A stretch of DNA of 64,000 bases from CAADGU01 sp035444285 (GTDB taxonomy: Bacteria; Chloroflexota; Anaerolineae; Promineifilales; Promineifilaceae), in NCBI GenBank assembly GCA_035444285.1, contig DAOMOK010000012.1, positions 62,001 to 126,000 on the forward strand, given 5' to 3'. Below, one piece after another: positions 48,891 to 56,431 of this stretch (positions within the stretch are counted from its first letter, which is position 1; each line of letters starts with the position of its first letter). Below the pieces are notes generated by a model. That model saw only the letters and a list, made by a program, of their open reading frames with translations. It was not told the DNA's origin and did not search any database. The position numbers and the translations under genes were made by a program.

Positions 48891-49187
48891 ATGCAAATGG
48901 CTCAAACCGAAGCACAGCAAACAGTTGCCGGTATTGCTTTCAGTAATGAAACGCCAACCAGACTGGCATATGAAGAGCTATATACCTGGGTGATCTGGCA
49001 ATTCCCCCGGCCACAAAATGGCGGGCTGATTGGGGCCGTACACCCCCCCACCCCCCAACACGGCTGGATTCCCGCCGTCATCTTTGGCGGTAAAAAACAT
49101 GTAGAAATTTACGCCCATCTAAACGAACGGTACCCCACACCAGAGTCCGCAGCCGAATATTTCCAGGCCCAAATCGCAGACACTTGA
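48891..49187 (+). CDS. Hypothetical protein
   Basis: 98 residues from ATG 48891 (AACAGGA upstream; ATG 48897 is also possible). Soluble, no signal, slightly acidic, with Trp-rich LYTWVIWQFPRPQNGGLIG and a HPPTPQHGWIPAVIFGG segment. No family recognised. It follows the HAD gene after 34 nt on the same strand. Confidence 0.6.
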   Translation: MQMAQTEAQQTVAGIAFSNETPTRLAYEELYTWVIWQFPRPQNGGLIGAVHPPTPQHGWIPAVIFGGKKHVEIYAHLNERYPTPESAAEYFQAQIADT

Positions 49188-49338
49188 GTTTCCTGAAAAT
49201 AGTCAACACAGACTATGAACACCTGCAAAAAGTGGTCAACTCACTTTTCGTGAGATAGAATCCTTTTTGACGCTTGCCTCAAAATAAGAGACCCTGGTCA
49301 GCAGATTAAAAGTTATTGGCAAAAAAACGCGGATAGAG

Positions 49339-49366
49339 TTGAAATTTTGTAAAAATCCGGTAGACT
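49339..49366 (+). promoter_or_regulatory. Candidate sigma70-type promoter for rpmB-rpmG
   Basis: TTGAAA (49339-49344) and TAGACT (49361-49366) are separated by 16 nt in an AT-rich stretch about 70 nt before rpmB. The rest of the 49188-49433 gap is AT-rich and shows no gene. Confidence 0.5.
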
Positions 49367-49433
49367 TGTCCTTCGCGCCTGAAGGTGTTCCCCAAGGCGC
49401 TGTTAATTTCAAATTGCAACAAGAGGATTGATC

Positions 49434-49673
49434 ATGGCCCGAAAGTGTAAAATAAGTGGGAAAGGCCCCATGGCCGGCAACAATGTTTCCTTCTCGCAGA
49501 AGAAAACCCGGCGGCGCTTTTTACCTAACCTGCAAACAAAAAAGATTTATATACCTGAGTTGGACCGCACCGTCAGCATTCGCATGTCGGCGCGCGCATT
49601 GCGCACCGTGGACAAGGTCGGTTTGATGACTTATTTGAATAAAGAAGGGTTAAAGCTGCAAGATGTCCTTTAA
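49434..49673 (+). CDS. rpmB: Ribosomal protein L28
   Basis: 79 residues from ATG 49434 (AGAGGATTGATC upstream). MARKCKISGKGPMAGNNVSFSQKKTRRRFLPN is a typical L28 beginning with the N-terminal CxxxG and the basic core; the end SARALRTVDKVGLMTYL also fits. Highly basic. Forms a pair with rpmG 26 nt downstream, a common arrangement. Confidence 0.95.
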   Translation: MARKCKISGKGPMAGNNVSFSQKKTRRRFLPNLQTKKIYIPELDRTVSIRMSARALRTVDKVGLMTYLNKEGLKLQDVL

Positions 49674-49699
49674 CCATCTAGCAAGAGGAGTAAGAACCG

Positions 49700-49864
49700 A
49701 TGGCTAAGAAAAAAGATGTTCGCGGCGTCATTAAACTACGCAGCACCGAAAGCTCTCATGTGTATTACACCATGAAAAACCGCCGCAACACACCTAATCG
49801 CATTGAATTGCGCAAATTTGACCCGACTTTGCGTCGCCATGTGCTGTACCGGGAAACACGGTAA
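49700..49864 (+). CDS. rpmG: Ribosomal protein L33
   Basis: 54 residues from ATG 49700 (GAGGAGTAAGAACCG upstream). MAKKKDVRGVIKLRSTESSHVYYT and NTPNRIELRKFDPTLRRHVLYRETR match L33. The zinc-binding Cys pairs of the C+ form are absent, so it is the C- paralogue. The stop TAA is the first base group of a TAATCCG repeat. Confidence 0.95.
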   Translation: MAKKKDVRGVIKLRSTESSHVYYTMKNRRNTPNRIELRKFDPTLRRHVLYRETR

Positions 49865-49938
49865 TCCGTAATCGGAATTCCGGCTTCGGACATCGAATCT
49901 CAGGGTCAAGCAATTCGATTGAACTTTGTTTGAAAGCG

Positions 49939-49968
49939 AGCCTGCCAGCACTGTTGGCAGGCTTTTTG
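49939..49968 (+). terminator. Rho-independent terminator after rpmG
   Basis: AGCCTGCCA-GCACTGT-TGGCAGGCT followed by TTTTG, 75 nt after the rpmG stop and before the ABC transporter gene. Confidence 0.88.
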
Positions 49969-50000
49969 TTTGCTATCTATTATGGTATAAAATATCAATT

Positions 50001-50861
50001 ATGAATCAGCGAACTGGACGTGGTATTAATCATCAACCGGCCTGTCCCTGCCTGCAATTTGTGGATGTTTCGGTGGCCTATGCCGGGGGGGCACACGGCC
50101 GTACTGCCCGCAACGGCCGTGACCTGGCCCTACAACACATCAGCTTTACAGTGGCAAGTGGGCAGCGCGTGGCCGTGGTTGGCCCCAATGGCGCTGGCAA
50201 AAGTACCCTGCTGCATCTGATTGCCGGCACCATCCAACCGACCAGTGGGCAGGTGCAGATATTTGGCACAGGGCCAGGCAAACACATTTGCATCGCCTAT
50301 GTGCCACAGCGCAGCCAGATTGACTGGTCATTCCCGGTGACGGCTGCCGATGTGGTGATGATGGGGCGCGCCGGGCAAATTGGCCTGCTGCGACGGCCGT
50401 CTCGCCAGGACAAACAAATAGTGGAGGAAAGTCTGGCGCGGGTGAATGCCCTGCCATTGGCGCACAAACAAATAGGCGAACTATCCGGCGGGCAGCAGCA
50501 GCGCATTTTTATTGCCCGCGCTCTGGCCCAGGAAGCGGAACTACTGCTGCTAGATGAGCCGTTAACAGGGCTGGACATGCCCAGCCAGGAAATGATCTTC
50601 ACCATCCTGGAGTCGTTACGACCGGACGGCGTCACCGTTTTGATGGCAACACATGATCTGATGTTGGCGGCCGAACATTTTGACCAGATCATGCTGCTCA
50701 ATCAGGCGGTAGTGGCTTTTGGGACGCCAACGGCCGTTTTCACACCTGAAAATCTCTTACATGCCTTCGGCGGGCGCATGTCTGCCCTCATGCAAACATT
50801 AGCCCCACAAAAAGTGGCCCCACAACCTGTGGCCCCACAAGAGCAACTTTATGATCATTGA
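50001..50861 (+). CDS. Metal (Zn/Mn) ABC transporter ATPase
   Basis: 286 residues from ATG 50001 (MNQRTGRGINHQPACPC); no good ribosome-binding site, but TATAAA 10 nt upstream could give a leaderless transcript. Walker A GPNGAGKSTLLHLIAG, Q-loop VPQRSQIDWSFPVTAADVVMMGR, signature LSGGQQQRIFIARAL, Walker B LLLLDEPLTGLD and H-loop MATHD are intact. The QRSxIDWxFPVT block is characteristic of the ZnuC/MntB group. A tandem VAPQPVAPQE tail ends it. It overlaps the permease start by 11 nt. The substrate-binding lipoprotein is not in the window. Confidence 0.93.
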   Translation: MNQRTGRGINHQPACPCLQFVDVSVAYAGGAHGRTARNGRDLALQHISFTVASGQRVAVVGPNGAGKSTLLHLIAGTIQPTSGQVQIFGTGPGKHICIAYVPQRSQIDWSFPVTAADVVMMGRAGQIGLLRRPSRQDKQIVEESLARVNALPLAHKQIGELSGGQQQRIFIARALAQEAELLLLDEPLTGLDMPSQEMIFTILESLRPDGVTVLMATHDLMLAAEHFDQIMLLNQAVVAFGTPTAVFTPENLLHAFGGRMSALMQTLAPQKVAPQPVAPQEQLYDH

Positions 50862-51687
50862 TTGGCTTTTGCAGCCGTTACAATACTCCTTCATTGTGCG
50901 CGCACTGCTGGCAGCGGTGATGGTAGGCATTGTGTGCCCGGTCATTGGCGTCTACATTGTTTTGCGTGGCATGGCCTTTTTGGGAGACGCGCTGGCGCAC
51001 ATCATTTTGCCTGGGGTGGTAGTCGCCTATTTGCTTGGCTGGCCGCTGGCATTGGGGGCGCTGATCATGGGGATAGGGGCTGCCATCGGCATTGGCGCCC
51101 TCACCGAACGGCGCGTATTGAAGGAAGACACCGCTATTGGCGTTATTCTGGCCGGACTATTTGCACTGGGGGTGGCCTTGCTTTCGGCTACCGGCAATTA
51201 TGCCGTTGACCTGACCCATTTTCTCTTTGGCAATTTGCTCGGTGTAACGGCAACTGATTTGCGCATTACGTTTTTGTTAGCCACTTTTGTATTGTTGACC
51301 ATTGTTCTGTTTTTCAAAGAGTTTATGGTCATCTCGTTTGATCCGATGCTGGCGATCACGCTGCGGCTGCCGGAGCGGTTTTTACGATACCTGTTGTTGG
51401 TATTGATCGCTGTAACCATTGTGATTTCGTTGCAGGTGGTGGGGGTGGCTTTGATGCTGGCCATGCTGGTGACGCCAGCCGCCGCCGCTTCGCTGCTCAC
51501 ACGCCGCCTCCACTCCATGATGGTATGGGCGGTGGGGATCGGCGTTTTTTCGGGCGTCACCGGCGTGTATCTCTCGTTTTATCTGGATGTTGCTTCTGGC
51601 CCGGCAGTGGTGCTGGTGGCCACGGCCGTATTCATCCTCACCTTTCTCTTTGCCCCCCACCGGGGCATTGTCTGGCAGCGTGGGTAA
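50851..51687 (+). CDS. Metal (Zn/Mn) ABC transporter permease
   Basis: 278 residues from ATG 50851. ABC-3 family with about eight helices: LAAVMVGIVCPVIGVYIVLRGMAFLGDALAHIILPGVVVAYLLG is the hallmark N-terminal block with the DALAH motif that contacts the ATPase, and LQVVGVALMLAMLVTPAAAASLLTRRL the conserved C-terminal one. Works with the overlapping ATPase to import zinc or manganese. A Fur-family gene follows 19 nt later. Confidence 0.93.
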   Translation: MIIDWLLQPLQYSFIVRALLAAVMVGIVCPVIGVYIVLRGMAFLGDALAHIILPGVVVAYLLGWPLALGALIMGIGAAIGIGALTERRVLKEDTAIGVILAGLFALGVALLSATGNYAVDLTHFLFGNLLGVTATDLRITFLLATFVLLTIVLFFKEFMVISFDPMLAITLRLPERFLRYLLLVLIAVTIVISLQVVGVALMLAMLVTPAAAASLLTRRLHSMMVWAVGIGVFSGVTGVYLSFYLDVASGPAVVLVATAVFILTFLFAPHRGIVWQRG

Positions 51688-51706
51688 GCTGGACAGGGGA
51701 TTAAAC

Positions 51707-52138
51707 ATGGCAAACGAACGCCTCAACCTTTTTGCGGAACGATTACACCAACATGGCTACCGGTTGACCCCGGCGCGGCAGGCGGTCATTGCCACCTTGC
51801 TGGCAACTGGCGGCCATCAGAGCGCCGACGCACTGGCAGAAGCGGTACATGAAACGGCGCCGCAGGTTGGCCGCATGACCGTTTACCGCACTTTAGATTT
51901 GTTGAGCCAGTTGGGATTGGTGCGCCCGGTGTACCAGGGGACGGGTGCAGCTCACTATGTGTTGATAGACAGCGGGCATCACCATCACCTGGTATGCGCC
52001 GGGTGTGATACGGTGATTGAGTTTGATGAGTGTGTGGTGGCGGAGATTGAACGGGTGGTGGCGGAACGTTTTCAGTTTGAGGTGTGGGGGCACCTGGTGG
52101 AGTTTTACGGCCGTTGCCAAAACTGCCGTAATGCGTGA
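51707..52138 (+). CDS. Fur-family metal-responsive repressor (Zur-like)
   Basis: 143 residues from ATG 51707. N-terminal winged helix (RLTPARQAVIATLLATGGHQSADALAEAV, PQVGRMTVYRTLDLLSQLGLVR), then the metal-binding dimerisation domain with HHHHLVCAGCDTVIEF and the C-terminal CQNC structural zinc site. Location directly after the metal transporter genes indicates that it controls them; Zur or Mur is more likely than Fur from this context. The last residues and the stop are at the edge of a heptamer repeat. Confidence 0.92.
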   Translation: MANERLNLFAERLHQHGYRLTPARQAVIATLLATGGHQSADALAEAVHETAPQVGRMTVYRTLDLLSQLGLVRPVYQGTGAAHYVLIDSGHHHHLVCAGCDTVIEFDECVVAEIERVVAERFQFEVWGHLVEFYGRCQNCRNA

Positions 52139-52195
52139 GCCGTAACCCGTAATCCGTCGGTTCACAGATTACGGGTTACGGGTTACAAATTACGT
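52130..52195. repeat. Heptamer repeat palindrome between fur-like and SH3 genes
   Basis: TGAGCCGTAACCCGTAATCCG faces CAGATTACGGGTTACGGGTTAC. It fills the whole gap between two convergent genes, in terminator position. Confidence 0.75.
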
Positions 52196-53638
52196 TTATT
52201 GTCTAATCGGTAGTGTTGTGATGGGGACGCCCAAAGCGACAAACTGTGCCTGAATCCAGCCTTCTTGCCCATTGCTGAGAACCACATAGACCCAGGTATT
52301 GTCGGCGGTGCGGCCCGTAGCCGTAACGGCCAACCCGGAATAAACCGAACCTGTTATCTGGCAAGTCAGGTTGGGGCAGGCGCGTAAACTGGCCGTATTA
52401 CCCGGATTGACGGGGGGCTGAGCCACGGGCGGAGCCGGCGCTATTGGTTGACCGGGAACCGGCCCGGCCAACGACGGCAGCAGACCCACATTCAAGGTGG
52501 TGCTGATGTAACCGGCATTGACCCATCCTTCATTGCCATCACTGGCGCGGATGTAGAGCCAGGCATTGTCGCTGGTACGCCCTAACAGGGTGGCAGCCGA
52601 ACCATAGGAAGCTACCGTGACCACGCTGCCGCTGACGCCGGGGGTGCTGCGCACATTCAGATTGCCCGCCACCACGGTGCCGGTGCCGCTTTGGGACGTG
52701 ACCGGCAGGTTCGTGAGGCTGGAGGTGGTAACCAAGTAACGGCCGTTCACCCACCCCTGCACATTATCGGCTTTGGCAACCTGAACCCAGGTGGTGTCCA
52801 GATTGCGACCAATCAGCCAGACCAGTTGTCCACTGTCTACGGTGGTCACGCGCACATACCCGACGCCAGGGCCGGAGCGCACATTGAGCGAGCCGGTGTT
52901 GATGGTGGCGGTATTGGGTACGGCCGTTGGCCCGACCGGAGTCGGCGTAGCCGTCGGCCCAACCGGCGTAGAAGTGGGGATACCGGGTACGGGTGTGGAC
53001 ACCGAGCTATCTACCACCGGCAGCAAACTGATGGCGGCGCTGGGGGTAATGTAGCGGGCATTCACCCAGCCACGCACCGCCGAGGCCGTTTGAATGTACA
53101 ACCAGGTGGAGTCACCATTACGGCCAAGCAATGTGACCACATCGCCAAAATAAACAGCAGCGATGACGTTATATTGCACGCCGGGGCCAGAGCGAATGTT
53201 CAAGGCGCCTGTGTTTACGATACCGGTGATGTTGGTGAGACTGATGGCGGTGGGTGTGGGCGTGGCCGTATTAGGCCCTGGGGTGACGGTGGGGACAGGG
53301 GTGGTGCTGACGGCCGTCAGGTCAAACAAATTGATGGTGTAGGTGAGTACCTGAGGTCGCATCCAGCCCAAGATGTTGTTGGGTGTGCGCACAAAAACCC
53401 AACTGGCGTCGGCATTTCGCCCGATGAGCGTCACTACCTGATTTAAGGAGACCACATCCACAATGGTTGCCTGGGCATCCGCATTGGCATGGACGGTGGC
53501 CGAACTGGCATTGACGATGGCCGGTGCGGTGAGTTGGGCCTGGGTGTCATAAGCCATGACCTGACTGGCCAGGAACAGGCCGGCCAGCAGCACAAGGGCT
53601 ATGAGCCATAATTTACCGGAAGCTAATTTTGTTCTCAT
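52196..53638 (-). CDS. Secreted multi-SH3b-domain protein
   Basis: 480 residues from ATG 53638 (MRTKLASGKLW; AAGGAGGTTCAAG upstream). A signal peptide ends near residue 28 (SQVMAYD). Five bacterial SH3 repeats follow, four with GxLNIRSGPGVxY-type starts and GRNxDxTWxxV / GWVNxRY ends, linked by Thr/Pro-rich spacers (TPVPTVTPGPNTATPTPT). The fifth is preceded by a Pro-rich linker and has a Cys pair (ACPNLTC). Such proteins bind peptidoglycan or other cell-wall ligands. No catalytic domain. It may be a wall scaffold. Confidence 0.9.
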   Translation of the reverse strand: MRTKLASGKLWLIALVLLAGLFLASQVMAYDTQAQLTAPAIVNASSATVHANADAQATIVDVVSLNQVVTLIGRNADASWVFVRTPNNILGWMRPQVLTYTINLFDLTAVSTTPVPTVTPGPNTATPTPTAISLTNITGIVNTGALNIRSGPGVQYNVIAAVYFGDVVTLLGRNGDSTWLYIQTASAVRGWVNARYITPSAAISLLPVVDSSVSTPVPGIPTSTPVGPTATPTPVGPTAVPNTATINTGSLNVRSGPGVGYVRVTTVDSGQLVWLIGRNLDTTWVQVAKADNVQGWVNGRYLVTTSSLTNLPVTSQSGTGTVVAGNLNVRSTPGVSGSVVTVASYGSAATLLGRTSDNAWLYIRASDGNEGWVNAGYISTTLNVGLLPSLAGPVPGQPIAPAPPVAQPPVNPGNTASLRACPNLTCQITGSVYSGLAVTATGRTADNTWVYVVLSNGQEGWIQAQFVALGVPITTLPIRQ

Positions 53639-53773
53639 ATCTTGAACCTCCTTCAGAGAGCAAGATGACATAAAATGACTTTACATAGTATAGACTATAA
53701 GAGGGTATTTCTGCAAGTGGAGATTATGTAAAAGGAAAGGCGTTGTTAGCTCGCAAATCGTTTTGCCAGTCGG

Positions 53774-53779
53774 TATAAT
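53774..53779 (+). promoter_or_regulatory. Candidate -10 box (TATAAT) upstream of the B12-binding gene
   Basis: TATAAT about 100 nt before ATG 53879. A -35 is not convincing. The rest of the divergent gap 53639-53878 holds a small TATAGACTATA dyad near 53689 and no gene. Confidence 0.4.
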
Positions 53780-53878
53780 CGGCTTTCCAAAATGAGAGGA
53801 TTGAGAGATGGGCACATGGGGAGATTAAATCTCTTCATCTCCCAATGTCCTCATCTCACGAACAATCAGGAGACAGCT

Positions 53879-54295
53879 ATGCAAACAAAACCGCGAATCC
53901 TCATTGCCAAGCCGGGGCTGGATGGGCATGATCGCGGCGCTAAAGTGGTGGCGCGCGCCCTGCGGGATGCGGGCATGGAAGTGATTTACACCGGTCTGCG
54001 GCAAACGCCAGAAATGGTAGTGGAATCGGCTCTGCAAGAAGATGTGGACGCGATTGGCTTGAGCATTCTCTCCGGGGCGCACCTGCCGTTGGTGGCACGC
54101 CTGATGGAACTGCTGTCCCAAAATGAGATGGAAGATGTTCCTGTTTTTTTAGGCGGCATCATCCCGCCAAATGATGTGCCTGCGTTGCAAGAGATGGGGG
54201 TAGCCGGTATCTTTGGCCCCGGTTCTAGCACTGAGGAGATCATCCGATTTATTAACGACACCTTAACGGCCGTGCCGGGAGATGACGCCGCGTGA
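53879..54295 (+). CDS. Methylmalonyl-CoA mutase C-terminal (cobalamin-binding) subunit
   Basis: 138 residues from ATG 53879 (AGGAGACAGCT upstream). The B12-binding motif KPGLDGHDRGAKVVARALRDAG gives the DxHxxG His that replaces dimethylbenzimidazole as cobalt ligand; GLSILSGAH and FLGGIIPPNDVPALQEMGVAGIFGPG complete the SxL...GG pattern. Length is that of the stand-alone small subunit; the catalytic large subunit is not in the window. It overlaps the meaB gene by 4 nt. Confidence 0.93.
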   Translation: MQTKPRILIAKPGLDGHDRGAKVVARALRDAGMEVIYTGLRQTPEMVVESALQEDVDAIGLSILSGAHLPLVARLMELLSQNEMEDVPVFLGGIIPPNDVPALQEMGVAGIFGPGSSTEEIIRFINDTLTAVPGDDAA

Positions 54296-55305
54296 AAGAG
54301 CTAATGGCGGGTGTGTTAGACGGCCGTGCCCGTGCCATCGCCCGTCTGCTCACCCTGGTAGAAAACAGTGAATCGGCCGCCGAAACGGCCGTGACCGCCC
54401 TCTATCCCCACACCGGACAGGCACATATCATCGGCATTACCGGCCCCCCTGGCTGTGGCAAAAGTACATTGGTCAATGAAATAGCCAAACAATTACGCCG
54501 GCAGAATCAGCGTGTTGGCATTCTTGCTGTGGACCCCAGCAGCCCCTTTACCGGCGGCGCACTGCTGGGCGACCGGGTGCGGATGCGCGATTTGGCGGGT
54601 GACAGGGGCGTTTTCATTCGCAGTATGGCCTCGCGCGGCAGTTTAGGTGGGCTGGCCCAGGCTACCTGGGCAGCCATCAAAGTATTAGACGCTGCTGGTT
54701 ATGAGAAGGTTCTGGTGGAAACAGTGGGCGCGGGGCAGGCGGAAGTGGATATTGCCCGCGCCGCGCACACCACATTAGTGGTGGAAGCGCCGGGCATGGG
54801 GGATGATGTGCAGGCCTTTAAGGCAGGGATTTTGGAGATTGCCGATATTTTGGTGGTGAACAAAGCCGACCGCCCGGGCAGTGAGCGGGTGATACGTTCG
54901 TTGGAGTTGATGCTGCATTTGGGGCCGATGGGAGGGATGCGGCATCACGGCCGTGTCCTGGACACCCCCGCTCCCGCCGCCAACGGCGCCTCGGGTGGCT
55001 GGCAGATTCCGGTGCTGCCCACCGCCGCCAGTGAAGGCCGGGGCATCCCGGAACTGACAGGCCAGATTCAACAACATCTGGCTTATTTACAGACAAGTGG
55101 TGAATGGCAAAAACGGGAACAGGAACGATGCCATCACGAACTAAGGCAGCTTTTGCAGATGCGGTTTCTGGCCCAGTTTGACACAACTATTTCCGAAGAT
55201 GAAAGAGATGCGTTGGTGACGGCCGTTGCTGCCAGAGAGATGGATCCATATACGGCCGTGCGGCAACTTTACAATCAGTTATTTCCAGAGGTGACACTTA
55301 ATTGA
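54292..55305 (+). CDS. meaB: MeaB/ArgK-type GTPase, methylmalonyl-CoA mutase chaperone
   Basis: 337 residues from GTG 54292. G3E P-loop GTPase that gates cofactor loading and protects the mutase. Walker A GITGPPGCGKSTLVNE, AVDPSSPFTGGALLGDRVRM, the SMASRGSLGGLA switch block, VETVGAGQAEVDIA and base motif NKADRPGSE are all present. It is translationally coupled to the B12-binding subunit (GTGA overlap), which supports the mutase role. Ends next to a GATTGGAGA repeat. Confidence 0.94.
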   Translation: MKELMAGVLDGRARAIARLLTLVENSESAAETAVTALYPHTGQAHIIGITGPPGCGKSTLVNEIAKQLRRQNQRVGILAVDPSSPFTGGALLGDRVRMRDLAGDRGVFIRSMASRGSLGGLAQATWAAIKVLDAAGYEKVLVETVGAGQAEVDIARAAHTTLVVEAPGMGDDVQAFKAGILEIADILVVNKADRPGSERVIRSLELMLHLGPMGGMRHHGRVLDTPAPAANGASGGWQIPVLPTAASEGRGIPELTGQIQQHLAYLQTSGEWQKREQERCHHELRQLLQMRFLAQFDTTISEDERDALVTAVAAREMDPYTAVRQLYNQLFPEVTLN

Positions 55306-55336
55306 GACTGGAGAATCTCCAATCTCCAATCTCTTA
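55302..55336. repeat. GATTGGAGA-family inverted repeat
   Basis: TTGAGACTGGAGA-ATCTCCAATCTCCAATCTCTTAA, overlapping the meaB stop region and lying 19 nt before the prs start. Confidence 0.7.
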
Positions 55337-55354
55337 ATCAATCACAGAGAATTT

Positions 55355-56311
55355 ATGAGCGATATGGTAGCCTATGGTGGCATTAAACTTTTCGCCGGTT
55401 CTGGTAATCCCGAATTGGCCCAGAAAATTGCCGGTTATCTTGGCGTCCCGCTGAGTAGTTGGGACATTATTCAATTCCCGAATGAGAATCTCTTTGTGAA
55501 GCTGCATGGCAGTGTGCGTGGGCAGGATGTGTTTATCATCCAAAGTCACAGCCGCCCCATCCACCAAAACATCATGGAGATGCTGATTGCCATTGATTGC
55601 GTGAAGCGGGATTCGGCGGGACGGGTCACGGCCGTGATCCCCTATATGGCCTACGCGCAGAGCGATAAGAAAGACCAGCCGCGTGTGCCCATTTCCGCCC
55701 GTTTGTTAGCTGATATGATCGAAATTGCCGGGGCCGACCGCTGGATTACCATTGATCTGCACGCCGAGCAAATTCAGGGCTTCTACAAAATTCCCGGCGA
55801 CTCCTTGACCGCATTTCATATTCTGATTGACTACTTCCACGCCAAACAGTTAAACGCGGTGGTGGTGACGCCTGACCTGGGCTTTGCCAAACGTGGGCGC
55901 AACTTTGCCGCCAGCCTGGATTTGCCCCTGGCCTTTGTGGAAAAACGGCGCGCCGGGAACGAAACCGGGCGCGAGGCATTGAGCCTGATCGGCAGCGTGG
56001 AGAATAAGGATGTGATTATTGTGGATGATCTGGTGGATACGGCCGGTTCGATGCAGGAAGCAGTGCAACTGGTGAAATCTTGTGGCGCCCGGGATGTCTA
56101 CATCACCTTCACCCACCCTGTTTTGTCTGACCCGGCTATTGAACGATTTCGTCAAATGCCGGTAAAAGAGATTGTCACCACCGACACTTTGCCCATTCCA
56201 GCGGAAAAAAGATTACCCAATATGACTGTTCTCACTGTCGCCAAATTGTTAGGCGAAGTGATTATCCGTTCCCATGAAGGGCGTAGTGTCGGTGAATTGT
56301 TCAACGAGTAG
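55355..56311 (+). CDS. prs: Ribose-phosphate pyrophosphokinase
   Basis: 318 residues from ATG 55355. Makes PRPP from ribose 5-phosphate and ATP. Family blocks: KLFAGSGNPELAQKIA, FPNENLFVKLHGSVRGQDVFIIQS, AVIPYMAYAQSDKKDQPRVPISA (flexible loop), WITIDLHAEQIQGFY, VVTPDLGFAKRGRNFA, and the PRPP-binding DVIIVDDLVDTAGSM. Length is normal. Housekeeping, monocistronic or with secA 120 nt downstream. Confidence 0.96.
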   Translation: MSDMVAYGGIKLFAGSGNPELAQKIAGYLGVPLSSWDIIQFPNENLFVKLHGSVRGQDVFIIQSHSRPIHQNIMEMLIAIDCVKRDSAGRVTAVIPYMAYAQSDKKDQPRVPISARLLADMIEIAGADRWITIDLHAEQIQGFYKIPGDSLTAFHILIDYFHAKQLNAVVVTPDLGFAKRGRNFAASLDLPLAFVEKRRAGNETGREALSLIGSVENKDVIIVDDLVDTAGSMQEAVQLVKSCGARDVYITFTHPVLSDPAIERFRQMPVKEIVTTDTLPIPAEKRLPNMTVLTVAKLLGEVIIRSHEGRSVGELFNE

Positions 56312-56431
56312 GAGTGCCCCCTTGCGGCCCCCCATGTGGACGCAGGGTCTGTCCTACAAAAAAAGGGCTTCTAATAAAAAACTTACCCAACTGGGCTACC
56401 CTTTGCCCATCCCTTGTTTAGGAAGATAACT

